Positions 17,620-27,233 of a stretch of 64,000 bases of DNA are shown here, piece after piece. Each line of letters starts with the position of its first letter. The stretch's first letter is position 1. Below the pieces are notes generated by a model that had not been told where the DNA came from, did no database searches, and saw nothing but the letters and a program-made list of their open reading frames with translations. Location: positions 34,757 to 98,756 of the forward strand of contig JBNKUQ010000001.1 in assembly GCA_050298695.1 (NCBI GenBank). Reading direction: 5' to 3'. Source of the DNA: CANLBN01 sp050298695. GTDB taxonomy: Bacteria; Pseudomonadota; Gammaproteobacteria; Pseudomonadales; Cellvibrionaceae. The position numbers and the translations under genes are program-made.

Positions 17620-18885
17620 TTATACTTTAAAAGATTTCTTTAGTTTTTTTGGCACAAAAACTTTTTTCAATACCGCATAGTCAGGTAGGCCATTTTTTCC
17701 ATAAGGGGGATAGTCTTCACCTTGAATAAGTGGTGCTAAGTAGTCGCGCCCTTGCTCACTAATACCAAAACCATCCTTGCTAATGTAACTGAGAGGCATC
17801 ATTTTTTCGACATTGGCGACATCAGCTAGTGGAGCCTCTTCGATCTTCCAGCTGTAGCGCTTACCTTTTCCGCGAATAATGGCTGGCATTACGGCATTTT
17901 TTCCAGCTACGGCCATTTCTACGGCTGCTTGGCCAACTGCATAAGCTTGTTCAACATCCGTAGCTGAAGCGATATGCCGTGCTGCGCGTTGTAGATAATC
18001 CGCCAAGGCCCAATGGTATTTATAACCAAGAGAATCTTTCACCATGGTTGCTAGGGTGGGTGCAACCCCTCCCAATTGTTTATGTCCAAAGGCATCGGTA
18101 TTGCCTGCGTCAGCGAGGAAAGTGCCATCTTTATATTGAGCACCTTCGGAAGCGACAATCACACAGTAACCGTATTTTTTCACGGTTTTATCAACGCGTT
18201 TTAAAAACTTTTCTTTATCAAAGGCGATTTCTGGGAACAAGATAATATGGGGAGCATCGCCTTCTTTCTCTGCGGCAAGACCGCTGGCTGCGGCAATCCA
18301 GCCTGCATGACGCCCCATCACTTCTAAGATGAAAACCTTGGTAGAGGTCGCGCACATAGAGGCAACATCTAAAGCCGCTTCCTTGGTGGAAACTGCTACA
18401 TATTTGGCAACAGAGCCGAAACCAGGGGAGTTATCAGTAATCGGTAAGTCGTTGTCGACGGTTTTGGGTACGTGGATAGCCTGGATGGGGTAGCCCGTTT
18501 TTTCTGAGAGCTGGGAAATCTTTAAACAAGTGTCAGCTGAGTCGCCACCACCGTTATAGAAAAAGTAGCCAATATTATGTGCCTTAAATACTTCGATAAG
18601 GCGCTCATATTCCGCTTTGTTTTGCTCAAGACTTTTGAGTTTGTAGCGGCAGGAGCCGAAAGCGCCTGCAGGGGTGTGTTTGAGAGCAGCGATGGTTTTA
18701 GCACTTTCTTTACTGGTATCAATAAGTTCTTCGCAGAGTGCGCCGATAATGCCATTATGGCCTGCGTAGAGCTTTCCTATCTGTTTCTTATGTTGACGAG
18801 CAGTTTCAATTACGCCGCATGCCGAGGCATTAATTACTGCAGTTACGCCGCCGGATTGGGCATAAAAGGCATTTTTCTTAGCCAT
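17620..18885 (-). CDS. pfp: Pyrophosphate-dependent 6-phosphofructokinase
   Basis: A 421-residue cytoplasmic enzyme that interconverts fructose 6-phosphate and fructose 1,6-bisphosphate using PPi. Signatures are AQSGGVTAVINASACG at the start, NGGGDSADT at about 112-120, PKTVDNDLP with the catalytic Asp, and EVMGRHAGW. In the GGDGS loop of ATP enzymes a Gly is replaced here by Asp (GGGDS), the change that marks PPi-dependent enzymes. The reaction is reversible, so it can serve glycolysis and gluconeogenesis. In some bacteria this gene is linked to hppA; here the two are about 4 kb apart. It diverges from mpl. Confidence 0.92.
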   Translation of the reverse strand: MAKKNAFYAQSGGVTAVINASACGVIETARQHKKQIGKLYAGHNGIIGALCEELIDTSKESAKTIAALKHTPAGAFGSCRYKLKSLEQNKAEYERLIEVFKAHNIGYFFYNGGGDSADTCLKISQLSEKTGYPIQAIHVPKTVDNDLPITDNSPGFGSVAKYVAVSTKEAALDVASMCATSTKVFILEVMGRHAGWIAAASGLAAEKEGDAPHIILFPEIAFDKEKFLKRVDKTVKKYGYCVIVASEGAQYKDGTFLADAGNTDAFGHKQLGGVAPTLATMVKDSLGYKYHWALADYLQRAARHIASATDVEQAYAVGQAAVEMAVAGKNAVMPAIIRGKGKRYSWKIEEAPLADVANVEKMMPLSYISKDGFGISEQGRDYLAPLIQGEDYPPYGKNGLPDYAVLKKVFVPKKLKKSFKV

Positions 18886-19101
18886 GAAGTAAGGTCCTAA
18901 TTAGCTGGGGATCAAAAGACGCTAATGATACGGGAAAAGTGCTTTGGCTTATAGCCTGCCTGTACCCGTTAGAGCAGTTTGGTTTAGCAATATGTTCACA
19001 TGTTATTTTTTAAGTGTCTCACAGAGATGGATATTCTCTGTGAGCTTTAAGAGTTTTCATGGTAAGGTTGCTCGTTTTTGGGCAAGTGGCTTTTTTCGTT
19101 T

Positions 19102-20466
19102 ATGCAACACATTCATATTCTTGGTATTTGCGGTACCTTTATGGGCAGTTTGGCTCAGTTGGCGATAGCGCAGGGCTACCGGGTCACGGGTTGTGATGCC
19201 AATGTCTACCCCCCCATGAGTACTCAATTAACGTCGGCGGGTATAGAGTTGATTGAGGGTTATGACCCTGAGCAGCTCGATTTAAATCCAGATTTAATCG
19301 TTATTGGTAATGCCATGAGTCGGGGTAACCCGCTGGTGGAAGCGATATTGGACCGTGGTTTACCCTACACCTCTGGTCCTCAATGGTTGCGCGATCATGT
19401 GCTGCAAGGGAAATGGGTATTAGCGGTATCGGGAACTCATGGAAAGACGACGACAAGTAGTATGCTTGCTTGGATATTGGAATATGCAAATATGTCGCCG
19501 GGGTATCTCATCGGAGGTGTTCCCCTCAACTTTTCGGTTTCGGCGCGCTTAGGGAGCACACCTTTCTTTGTGATCGAAGCCGATGAATACGACAGTGCAT
19601 TTTTTGATAAACGCTCTAAATTCGTTCACTACACCCCACGTACCCTAATTATCAATAATCTTGAATTTGATCATGGTGATATTTTTAGTGATCTAGGCGC
19701 TATTCAAACGCAGTTTCACCATCTCGTGCGCACGATCCCTAATAACGGTGTCATTATTTCTCCTGCGGCAACTTCGGCCATTGAAGAGGTGATTGAACGT
19801 GGTTGTTGGACGCCTCGACAACTTGTCAGTTTATTACCTTCTAAGCAAGGTTGGTCTGCGGATCTAAAAGAAAGCGATGGCTCTGTTTTTACTGTTTGTT
19901 TTGATGGTGAGTCAGTTGCTGAAGTCAGCTGGTCCCAATTAGGGCAACACAATGTGGCGAATGCGCTTGTTGCTATTGCGGCAGCCAAGCATGTCGGTGT
20001 AAGTCCTGAAATTGCCGCAGCGGCATTGGCGGAATTTGGCGGCGTGAAGCGGCGTATGGAATGTTTGTATGACGAGAATGATATTCGTGTTTATGATGAT
20101 TTTGCCCATCACCCAACGGCAATCGCTACAACCATTGAAGGTTTAAGGGCAAAAGTGGGCGATGAGAATATTGTTGTTTTGATTGAACCTCGATCGAATA
20201 CCATGCGCATGGGCATGCATGAATCGTCGCTGGCAGAGGCCTGCCGACAAGCTAACCATATTCTATGGTTCAGTCCCCCTGATATTCATTGGAACATTCA
20301 GGCCGTGATAGAAAAGACGGAAGTACCTGCTGAGGTGCATATTGCTATCGATGACATGATTGATCGTGCCTGTGAGTTGGCTATGACTAAACCGTCACAT
20401 ATTGTGGTAATGAGTAATGGTGGCTTTGCAGGTATCCATCAGCGTTTAATTGAACAGTTAAAATAA
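19102..20466 (+). CDS. mpl: UDP-N-acetylmuramate:tripeptide ligase
   Basis: A 454-residue Mur-ligase that attaches recycled L-Ala-gamma-D-Glu-meso-DAP to UDP-MurNAc, saving tripeptide released during wall turnover. The start is ATG 19102 (MQHIHILGICGTFMGSLAQL), which begins the conserved N-terminal Rossmann motif. The ATP site reads SGTHGKTTTSSM at about 109-120, followed by EADEYDSAFFDKRSKF and the C-terminal VYDDFAHHPTAI. The length matches E. coli Mpl (457). With anmK, mtgA and the wall peptidases elsewhere in the window it supports active peptidoglycan recycling. ubiX follows after 31 bases. Confidence 0.96.
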   Translation: MQHIHILGICGTFMGSLAQLAIAQGYRVTGCDANVYPPMSTQLTSAGIELIEGYDPEQLDLNPDLIVIGNAMSRGNPLVEAILDRGLPYTSGPQWLRDHVLQGKWVLAVSGTHGKTTTSSMLAWILEYANMSPGYLIGGVPLNFSVSARLGSTPFFVIEADEYDSAFFDKRSKFVHYTPRTLIINNLEFDHGDIFSDLGAIQTQFHHLVRTIPNNGVIISPAATSAIEEVIERGCWTPRQLVSLLPSKQGWSADLKESDGSVFTVCFDGESVAEVSWSQLGQHNVANALVAIAAAKHVGVSPEIAAAALAEFGGVKRRMECLYDENDIRVYDDFAHHPTAIATTIEGLRAKVGDENIVVLIEPRSNTMRMGMHESSLAEACRQANHILWFSPPDIHWNIQAVIEKTEVPAEVHIAIDDMIDRACELAMTKPSHIVVMSNGGFAGIHQRLIEQLK

Positions 20467-20497
20467 TAGCGACAACTGAAGAATAGGTTTTAAACTT

Positions 20498-21154
20498 ATG
20501 TCTGAGCTACCTTTGCGTCATACCAATAATTTAAGTAACCATGGTTTCGAACGTACGATTACGTTGGCTATTACTGGTGCATCGGGAGCGCAATATGCTT
20601 TGCGCTTATTGGAGTGTCTTATTGCTGCGGATTGTCAGGTTTATTTGATGATATCGCGTGCCGCCGAAGTCGTCATTCGAACGGAGACCGATTTATCATT
20701 GCCGGTACAAGATGTAACTCAGCAGCAAATTGCTTTGATGCAACGCTATCAAGCCCAGCCAGGTCAGCTTACTTTGTTCAGCCGTGACGATTGGTTTGCG
20801 CCTGTGGCTTCAGGCTCAAGTAGTCCTTCTTCTATGGTGATTTGCCCTGCAAGTGGAGGGACCTTATCAGCGATTGCCAGCGGTGCGAGTAATAACTTGA
20901 TTGAACGAGCCGCTGATGTTGCACTCAAAGAACGTCGACAGTTAATACTGGTGCCCAGAGAGACGCCCTATTCGCAAGTGCATCTAGAAAATATGTTGAA
21001 GCTTACGCAAATGGGAGCCGTTATTTTGCCTGCGAGTCCCGGTTTGTATCAGGAACCTGAAACCATTGATGACTTAATTGATTTTATTGTTGCACGTATA
21101 TTGGACCAGCTAGCGATACCTCAACAGATATTGCCACGCTGGGGCGAAGATTGA
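20498..21154 (+). CDS. ubiX: Flavin prenyltransferase UbiX
   Basis: A 218-residue flavoprotein that adds a dimethylallyl group to FMN, making the prenyl-FMN cofactor of the UbiD decarboxylase in ubiquinone synthesis. The domain starts with LAITGASGAQYALRLLECL (about 27-45); CPASGGTLSAIASGASNNLI is the central loop; PRETPYSQVHLENMLKL is the conserved phosphate-binding segment. The first 20 residues are extra compared with typical UbiX, so the true start could be slightly downstream, but no better start codon is obvious. It lies between mpl and the RND gene, probably in one operon (19 bases to the next gene). Confidence 0.95.
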   Translation: MSELPLRHTNNLSNHGFERTITLAITGASGAQYALRLLECLIAADCQVYLMISRAAEVVIRTETDLSLPVQDVTQQQIALMQRYQAQPGQLTLFSRDDWFAPVASGSSSPSSMVICPASGGTLSAIASGASNNLIERAADVALKERRQLILVPRETPYSQVHLENMLKLTQMGAVILPASPGLYQEPETIDDLIDFIVARILDQLAIPQQILPRWGED

Positions 21155-21172
21155 TAAGGAGAAGGGACCAAG

Positions 21173-23845
21173 GTGTTAACGAAAATAAGAGCGGCGTATT
21201 TTTACTGCGTATTAACAAAGCCAGCAGTGACATTATTGAGTTTGATTGTGTTTGTAATATTGTTAGCGACACAGTTGCCTAATCTGAAAATTGATGCTTC
21301 TTCTGATGCCTTAACATTGGAATATGATAAGGATTTAGATTATTTCCGAGAAATGAGTAAGCGCTATCAATCGGGTGATTTTTTAGTGATTACCTACACG
21401 CCAAACGGCGATTTATTTGATGATAAGACCTTACAGCATTTAAAAGCACTGCGTGATGAACTGTTAGCCATCGAAGGGATTAGCGGAGCCAACTCTGTTT
21501 TAGATGTTCCTTTGTTGTATAGCCCCCCCGTCAGTTTAACGGAGGTCTCCAAAGGGGTGAAAACACTCTTGGACGAAGGCGTTGATTATACCTTGGCGAA
21601 ACAGGAATTTTTAGCGAGTCCCATTTATAAGGATATGCTCTTAGGTCCTGACGGTAAGACTACGGCGATTTTATTAACCTTAGCAACCGATAACTATTAC
21701 ATAGAATTAGTGCGTGAGCGGGATGCTTTACGTAAAAAACGTGATGCCGAAGGCTTAACTGAGGACGAACGACAACAACTTGAAGCGGTTTCCAAAACAT
21801 TTTTAGAGTATCGCACTCAGTCGACGATAGAAAGTCGTCAGCGGGTTGAAAAAGTGCGGGCTATCGTCGCTCGCTATAAATCGCAAGCCACTATTTTTGT
21901 GGGTGGCGTGTCGATGATTACCGCCGATATGGTGGACTTTATTGCGAGTGACATTGTTGTTTTTGGTAGCAGCATTGTTATTTTTATTATTCTTATTCTT
22001 AGTTTTATCTTTCGGCGTTGGCAATTAGTTTGTTTGCCTTTGGTTACCTGCGTGTTATCACTATTCGCTATGTTGGGCTTTCTTGCCGCTGTCGATTGGC
22101 GGTTAACCGTTATCTCGTCTAACTTTGTGGCCTTGCTATTGATTATTTGTTTGATGATAACTATCCATTTAATTGTGCGTTATCGCGAGTTGTGTGTAGA
22201 CCGTCCAGACCTTGGTATCCGAGAAAATTTGCGCAGTACTTTACAATTTATGTTTAAGCCTTGTCTCTATACCGTGCTGACTACGATTGTTGCTTTTATT
22301 TCTCTTGTGGTCAGTGGTATTCGTCCAGTGATTGATTTTGGGTGGATGATGACAATAGGTTTATGTGTCGCTTTCCTGTTTGCATTTATTGTTATCCCCA
22401 CGGGCTTATTGTTATTGCCTAAAGTGCATTTAACAGAAAATAAAGATAAGTCGGCGGCTTTTACCTTAATTTTTTCTCGCTTCACGGAAAAGCGTGGAGG
22501 CTTGATTCTTGTTTTAAGTACGCTTGCTGTTGTGCTTAGTGTGATTGGTGTTAGCCGTTTAGAAGTGGAAAATCGCTTTATTGATTATTTTCATTCTTCT
22601 ACAGAAATTCATCAGGGTATGTTGGTCATTGATCAACAGCTGGGTGGAACCATTACCTTGGATATTATTCTTGATCGGAAAAAGGTGGTAAATACTGAGG
22701 TCACTAAGCCAGTCAGTATTGAGAGTGATGAATTTTCTGACGATTCAATCGTTAATAATGATCCTTTTGCTGGAGACCCTTTTACTCCCGCTATACCAGC
22801 GCCTAGTTCCTTAGTGGTATCGGCATCGGAAGAGTTTTCTGTAGAGAGTAGCGATGACCCATTCGCAGAGGAAGATCCCTTCACAGCAAAGGATCCTTTC
22901 TCCGCTACAGAAACCGCATCGAATGCGAATGCCTCCCGTCATAATTTAACGAATAATTACTGGTTTACCCAAGTGGGAATGGAACGCATCGAAACAGTAC
23001 ATGACTACTTGGATGGTTTGTCAGAAGTGGGTAAAGTGCAGTCTTTAGCAATGTCTTATAAAGTTGCGCGGGATTTAAATGGAAAAAGTTTAAACAATTT
23101 TGAGTTAGCTTTAATGGGGCAAGCCTTACCCGAAGAGATTAAGTCCTTTTTAATTGACCCTTATTTGGCAAAAGATAGAGAACAAACGCGTATCGCAATG
23201 CGTGTTAAAGAAACCGATATCAATCTACGACGGGATCAATTGTTAGAAAAAGTGCGTACTGATTTAACCAATACGCTAGGTTTTGATGCCGATCAAGTTC
23301 ATTTGACCGGGGTCTTGGTGCTTTACAATAACATGTTACAAAGTTTGTTTAGCTCTCAAATTTTAACGATAGGGGCTGTTTTTATCGGTATTCTACTGAT
23401 GTTCCTTGTGTTATTCCGCTCTATTTTATTATCACTTATCGCGCTTATTCCCAATGTTTTAGCCGCATTAGTGGTATTGGGGGGTATGGGACTGGCGGGT
23501 ATCCCTTTGGATATGATGACGATAACCATTGCAGCGATTGCAGTGGGTATCGGCGTGGATGATGCGGTACATTATATTTATCGATATCGAGAAGAATTTG
23601 CGCAGAGTAAGAATTATGTCGCGGCCATGCATACTGCTCATAGTTCCATTGGTAAGGCTATGTATTACACATCGGTTACGGTTATTGTTGGTTTTTCTAT
23701 TCTTGCTTTATCAAAATTTATTCCGTCGATTTATTTTGGTTTGTTAACTGGTCTGGCAATGTTTGCCGCGATAACGGCTTCTTTAACCTTATTACCAAAA
23801 TTGATTTTACTCTTCCAACCCTTAGGGCCTGAGAGTGCCGACTAA
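21173..23845 (+). CDS. MMPL/RND-family exporter
   Basis: An 890-residue inner-membrane protein with the RND plan: one membrane helix near the N-terminus (about 18-36), a large periplasmic loop, five or so helices at about 255-420, a second loop, and five to six helices at about 720-880. Signature text includes the SSDALTLEYDKDLDYFREMS region, and AVGIGVDDAVHYIYRYREEF in the second membrane block. It belongs with MMPL-type lipid or hydrophobic-compound exporters. The start is GTG 21173 after AAGGAGAAGG. An unusual insert with repeated DPF motifs (about 529-577) lies in the second periplasmic loop. The 3' end overlaps mtgA by 11 bases. The substrate is unknown. Confidence 0.88.
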   Translation: MLTKIRAAYFYCVLTKPAVTLLSLIVFVILLATQLPNLKIDASSDALTLEYDKDLDYFREMSKRYQSGDFLVITYTPNGDLFDDKTLQHLKALRDELLAIEGISGANSVLDVPLLYSPPVSLTEVSKGVKTLLDEGVDYTLAKQEFLASPIYKDMLLGPDGKTTAILLTLATDNYYIELVRERDALRKKRDAEGLTEDERQQLEAVSKTFLEYRTQSTIESRQRVEKVRAIVARYKSQATIFVGGVSMITADMVDFIASDIVVFGSSIVIFIILILSFIFRRWQLVCLPLVTCVLSLFAMLGFLAAVDWRLTVISSNFVALLLIICLMITIHLIVRYRELCVDRPDLGIRENLRSTLQFMFKPCLYTVLTTIVAFISLVVSGIRPVIDFGWMMTIGLCVAFLFAFIVIPTGLLLLPKVHLTENKDKSAAFTLIFSRFTEKRGGLILVLSTLAVVLSVIGVSRLEVENRFIDYFHSSTEIHQGMLVIDQQLGGTITLDIILDRKKVVNTEVTKPVSIESDEFSDDSIVNNDPFAGDPFTPAIPAPSSLVVSASEEFSVESSDDPFAEEDPFTAKDPFSATETASNANASRHNLTNNYWFTQVGMERIETVHDYLDGLSEVGKVQSLAMSYKVARDLNGKSLNNFELALMGQALPEEIKSFLIDPYLAKDREQTRIAMRVKETDINLRRDQLLEKVRTDLTNTLGFDADQVHLTGVLVLYNNMLQSLFSSQILTIGAVFIGILLMFLVLFRSILLSLIALIPNVLAALVVLGGMGLAGIPLDMMTITIAAIAVGIGVDDAVHYIYRYREEFAQSKNYVAAMHTAHSSIGKAMYYTSVTVIVGFSILALSKFIPSIYFGLLTGLAMFAAITASLTLLPKLILLFQPLGPESAD

Positions 23846-24518
23846 GAAAAGTAAAAGTTTATTCAGGTTTATTGTATCGTTATTGGGTTTTGTTATGCTG
23901 ATGACGGTTTTGTTAACCTTGCCCTTGCGTTGGTTGAATCCTCCGATTACGGCTTTTACCTTGAGTGATAGTCATACCGGTGGTTTGAATTTACGTGAGA
24001 AATGGACATCCTACGACGACGTTTCTCCCCATATTTTATTGGCGATTATTGCCGCTGAAGATCAAAAATTTCCTGATCATTTTGGTTTTGATTTTCAATC
24101 ACTGCAAAAAGCACTGGTAGAGCGACGATCAAAGCGACGTGGAGCGAGCACTATCTCTCAACAGTTGACGAAAAATTTATTTTTATGGTCAGGTAGAAGT
24201 TTATTTCGCAAAGGGGTGGAAGCTTGGTTGACTTTATGGATAGAAATATTTTTAAGTAAAGAGCGTATTTTAGAGCTCTATGTCAATGTCGTTGAATTCG
24301 GACCAGGGATTTATGGTATTGGTCAGGCAACAGAAACATTTTACAATAAAAAGCCCTCACAAATGACGGCTTTTCAAGCCTCTATGCTAGCGGGTGTTTT
24401 ACCTAACCCTAAACGCTATAGTATTGTGAACCCTTCCTCCTATCAATTCGAGCGAGCAGCAGATATCCGGCATTTTATGTGGTCCTTGGGAGGCGTAGGC
24501 TTTCTTGATAAACTGTAA
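23835..24518 (+). CDS. mtgA: Monofunctional peptidoglycan transglycosylase
   Basis: A 227-residue inner-membrane enzyme that polymerises lipid II into glycan strands (family GT51) without a transpeptidase domain. A membrane helix at about 10-32 is followed by the catalytic block AIIAAEDQKFPDHFGFD with Glu at about 75, then RGASTISQQLTKNLFLW and ERILELYVNVVEFGPGIYGI. The length is near E. coli MtgA (242). The start is GTG 23835, inside the end of the RND gene, so translation is probably coupled. Confidence 0.95.
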   Translation: MPTKKSKSLFRFIVSLLGFVMLMTVLLTLPLRWLNPPITAFTLSDSHTGGLNLREKWTSYDDVSPHILLAIIAAEDQKFPDHFGFDFQSLQKALVERRSKRRGASTISQQLTKNLFLWSGRSLFRKGVEAWLTLWIEIFLSKERILELYVNVVEFGPGIYGIGQATETFYNKKPSQMTAFQASMLAGVLPNPKRYSIVNPSSYQFERAADIRHFMWSLGGVGFLDKL

Positions 24519-24530
24519 AACATGCTGTTT

Positions 24531-25028
24531 TTATGATTGGTTTACCTTATCTGTCGGAGAGATATTGAAAACCGCCATTAAATCATTTAACAGTTGTTTT
24601 TCGGTTTCCATAATACGTTCATGGCGATTGTAAGGGTAATCTGGTACACATGCAGCGGCGATATCCAGGCAGTAGCCTAGCATGGTATCGCAAGATTGGA
24701 TTTTTTCTTCTTCGGTTAGGTCTTGGCGCTGAGTGAGCACTATTTCTCGTAAGGATTTTAGCAGTGTTGGGTCGGGGCGTTGATGAGCAAAGCGGTCAAG
24801 GAAATCATTGACGTCATCAATAGAAAGGACTTCTTCTCCCCCCATTTTTTTATCGAGTGCTGTAAAGTGCTTTAGAGTATAGTCGTAAAGTAGATTTAAC
24901 TCGCTTTTCTGATTTTCTCCATCGGCCCATATCATTTCAATTAAAGGGACTAAGTCTAGGAGATAGACATCTTGTGGCTTAAGCCCAAAGTCAGCGAGTA
25001 ATTCATCAACGGAATATGGAGTGCTCAT
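24531..25028 (-). CDS. TerB-like helical protein
   Basis: A 165-residue soluble helical protein. Residues about 18-150 resemble the TerB fold, with DVYLLDLVPLIEMIWADGEN (the WADGE motif) followed by ELNLLYDYTLKHF. TerB proteins were named for tellurite resistance, but most chromosomal homologues have no shown link to it and no other ter gene is present, so that function should not be assumed. It lies 85 bases downstream of the PhoQ-like kinase gene in the same direction and may be read with it. It converges on mtgA. Confidence 0.68.
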   Translation of the reverse strand: MSTPYSVDELLADFGLKPQDVYLLDLVPLIEMIWADGENQKSELNLLYDYTLKHFTALDKKMGGEEVLSIDDVNDFLDRFAHQRPDPTLLKSLREIVLTQRQDLTEEEKIQSCDTMLGYCLDIAAACVPDYPYNRHERIMETEKQLLNDLMAVFNISPTDKVNQS

Positions 25029-25113
25029 GATATTGCCTTCAGTATTATTTATGTTGCCTCAGCTCTATCTAAGCATAGATCAAAGTATACAAGGCAGCCA
25101 ATAAGTCTAGGAT

Positions 25114-26526
25114 TTACTGGGAAAAATGGATGTAAAAACATGCGCCATCTTGGTGAGGGGGGGCTGGGTTGTTTTTGACGCTAAGCCCCCCTCCATAGCT
25201 ACTGATGATGTCGACAGCGACACTTAACCCAATACCTTGTCCTGCTTGTGCGGTATCCCCTCTTGCGCCACGTTTTAATAAAGTCTTCTGTAATTGTTCA
25301 GGAATTCCAGGACCATTGTTACTGATCCCAATGACTAATAGGGAGCGTTTGTCATTCTCATTCGTTTCGTGGTGGCCCGTAATAGTCACGGCGTCTTGAC
25401 CATATTTACAGGCGTTATCTAGCAGGTTTCCTAGAACTTCTAACAAGTCTGCCTCGTCTCCGTAGAAAAAAATATCGTTATCAACAAGATTGTTAAACTG
25501 AATATGTTTGTCTGTATACACCTTATCTAATATTTTGATCAGGCGATTTAACATGGCTTTAACAGAGATTTTATCGGTGTGAGAAACTAACGCATTTTGA
25601 TTGACGCGAATAACAGCACGTTTAAGTTGGTGGCTAATAATTTGATTGATGCGATCAACTTGTTCGTGAATAGATAAATTTTTTTTGTTTTCTGTATCAA
25701 TTTGGCTCTGGATAACCGCTAAAGGTGTTTTAAGGCTATGAGCCAGATCTGCCATGGTGTTGCGATAGCGCTCTCGCTGTTGCTTTTCATAATCTAAAAT
25801 GCCATTAAAGTTTTTGGTAACAGGTTGGATTTCTTTAGGGTAGTTGTTGCTGAGGGCTTGTATTTTATTTTCTTGTAGTTCTGTGAGCTCTGTTGACAGT
25901 CGTTTTAATGGCTGTAAGCCCCAGCGCATAATGAGTATTTGAGCAATCATTAATAGCATGCCCATGAGTCCTAGCCATTGCCATAAGCGCTTTTGATAGC
26001 TGGCAAGTTCTGCTTTCAATGCACTATTATCATTAGCAACAAGAAAGCGAAGTGGTAATATATGATTGTTGTCGTCTATCCATTCAATATCATAACTAAA
26101 GCGGTTTAGTGTCTGGTTGTCGTTTATGTTGAGTTGAGATAGTTCTTTTTTACCTGTCTCGAATATGCTTTCTGTATTGTAGAGGGATTGATTGAATAAT
26201 TCAGATGATGGCGAGCGCCATAGCTCTGAGCCGCTGCTATCATAAATTAATCCATATAAACCAGAACCTTGTTGATTAAAACGAGGCTCGGTGAGTGCTT
26301 CTGGTAGCGTAACTTTTTTGTTTTCTACTTCCGTTAAACTGAGTAATAAATAAATTTGTGCTTGTAGTTTTTCTTGCTCCGCTTTGATTTGGCTGTGCTC
26401 AAAAGCATTGCTAATAAAAGTGCCACTTAAAAAGATGAAGAGGGGAAGCAGAATGAGAGACGCAAAAATAAATCGCCCTACTAAAGAGTTAATAGGGAGA
26501 AGATGACTCAATGTTATCGCCTTCAT
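25114..26526 (-). CDS. PhoQ-like sensor histidine kinase
   Basis: A 470-residue inner-membrane kinase. Helices at about 15-37 and 180-202 enclose a periplasmic sensor domain of about 140 residues. The phospho-acceptor motif is DLAHSLKTPLAV with His at about 263; the LAHSLKTPL form is typical of the PhoQ/QseC group. The ATPase domain has the N-box VLGNLLDNACKYG, SNNGPGIP and GQGIGLSVAVDII. The start codon overlaps the end of the response regulator gene by 4 bases, so the two are coupled. The sensor domain is not rich enough in acidic clusters for me to claim Mg2+ sensing. Confidence 0.92.
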   Translation of the reverse strand: MKAITLSHLLPINSLVGRFIFASLILLPLFIFLSGTFISNAFEHSQIKAEQEKLQAQIYLLLSLTEVENKKVTLPEALTEPRFNQQGSGLYGLIYDSSGSELWRSPSSELFNQSLYNTESIFETGKKELSQLNINDNQTLNRFSYDIEWIDDNNHILPLRFLVANDNSALKAELASYQKRLWQWLGLMGMLLMIAQILIMRWGLQPLKRLSTELTELQENKIQALSNNYPKEIQPVTKNFNGILDYEKQQRERYRNTMADLAHSLKTPLAVIQSQIDTENKKNLSIHEQVDRINQIISHQLKRAVIRVNQNALVSHTDKISVKAMLNRLIKILDKVYTDKHIQFNNLVDNDIFFYGDEADLLEVLGNLLDNACKYGQDAVTITGHHETNENDKRSLLVIGISNNGPGIPEQLQKTLLKRGARGDTAQAGQGIGLSVAVDIISSYGGGLSVKNNPAPPHQDGACFYIHFSQ

Positions 26527-27212
26527 GCGTGAGTTTGTGTTTGTTGCAGGCTCAGTTTATAACCTTGTCCGCGGAGGGTGGCAATGGGTTTTAAAGTGCC
26601 TTCGGGGTCGATTTTTTTTCTTAAGCGGCCAATGAGCACTTCAATAACATTGCTGTCTAAATCAAAGTCTTGATCATATAAATGCTCAGTCAGTTCTGTT
26701 TTAGAAATGACTCGCTCGTAGTTGAGGGCAAGATATTCAATGGTGTTATATTCATACTGAGTCAGGGTTAAGGCTTTACCATCGATACTGACAACTTTAC
26801 TGGCAGTGTTAATAGTGAGAGGGTCATAGCGTAGTTCGGGGGAGGCATGTCCTTTTGAACGACGTGCTAACGCATTGAGTCGGGCGCGCAGCTCTTCGTT
26901 GTGAAATGGTTTGACTAAATAGTCATCGGCACCTGCCTCTAGGCCTTCTACTTTGTCTTGCCAGTTACCGCGTGCGGTTAAAATAAGAATGGGAAATGTA
27001 ATATCTTGTTCACGTAATTTTTTAATGAGCTCTATGCCGTTTAGCTCGGGCAAGCCGATATCGATAATGGCGATATCGTAAGGGTGCTCTGAGCCTAAAA
27101 AAAGACCCTCTCGGCCATCGGATGCACTATCGACACTGTAGTCACATTTTTTAAGAAATTTATCTAAATTTTCTCTGAGTTGAGTTTCGTCTTCGACAAG
27201 TAGTAAGCGCAT
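26523..27212 (-). CDS. PhoP-like response regulator (OmpR family)
   Basis: A 229-residue DNA-binding regulator. The receiver domain (1-115) has the acidic pair in LLVEDE, the phosphorylation site in IAIIDIGLPELNG with Asp at about 51, and Lys in YLVKPF. The winged-helix output domain (about 130-222) includes LTLTQYEYNTIEYLAL and the recognition helix region NVIEVLIGRLRKKI. It is the partner of the kinase downstream. A PepSY protein gene lies 22 bases upstream in the same direction, an arrangement often seen with PhoPQ-like pairs. Confidence 0.94.
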   Translation of the reverse strand: MRLLLVEDETQLRENLDKFLKKCDYSVDSASDGREGLFLGSEHPYDIAIIDIGLPELNGIELIKKLREQDITFPILILTARGNWQDKVEGLEAGADDYLVKPFHNEELRARLNALARRSKGHASPELRYDPLTINTASKVVSIDGKALTLTQYEYNTIEYLALNYERVISKTELTEHLYDQDFDLDSNVIEVLIGRLRKKIDPEGTLKPIATLRGQGYKLSLQQTQTHA

Positions 27213-27233
27213 AATATTTTTATCCTGTGAGCT

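Noticed and set aside
24531..25028. Tellurite resistance function for the TerB-like protein
   Set aside because: Only the fold is suggested; no other ter genes are present, and most chromosomal TerB-like proteins have no shown link to tellurite.
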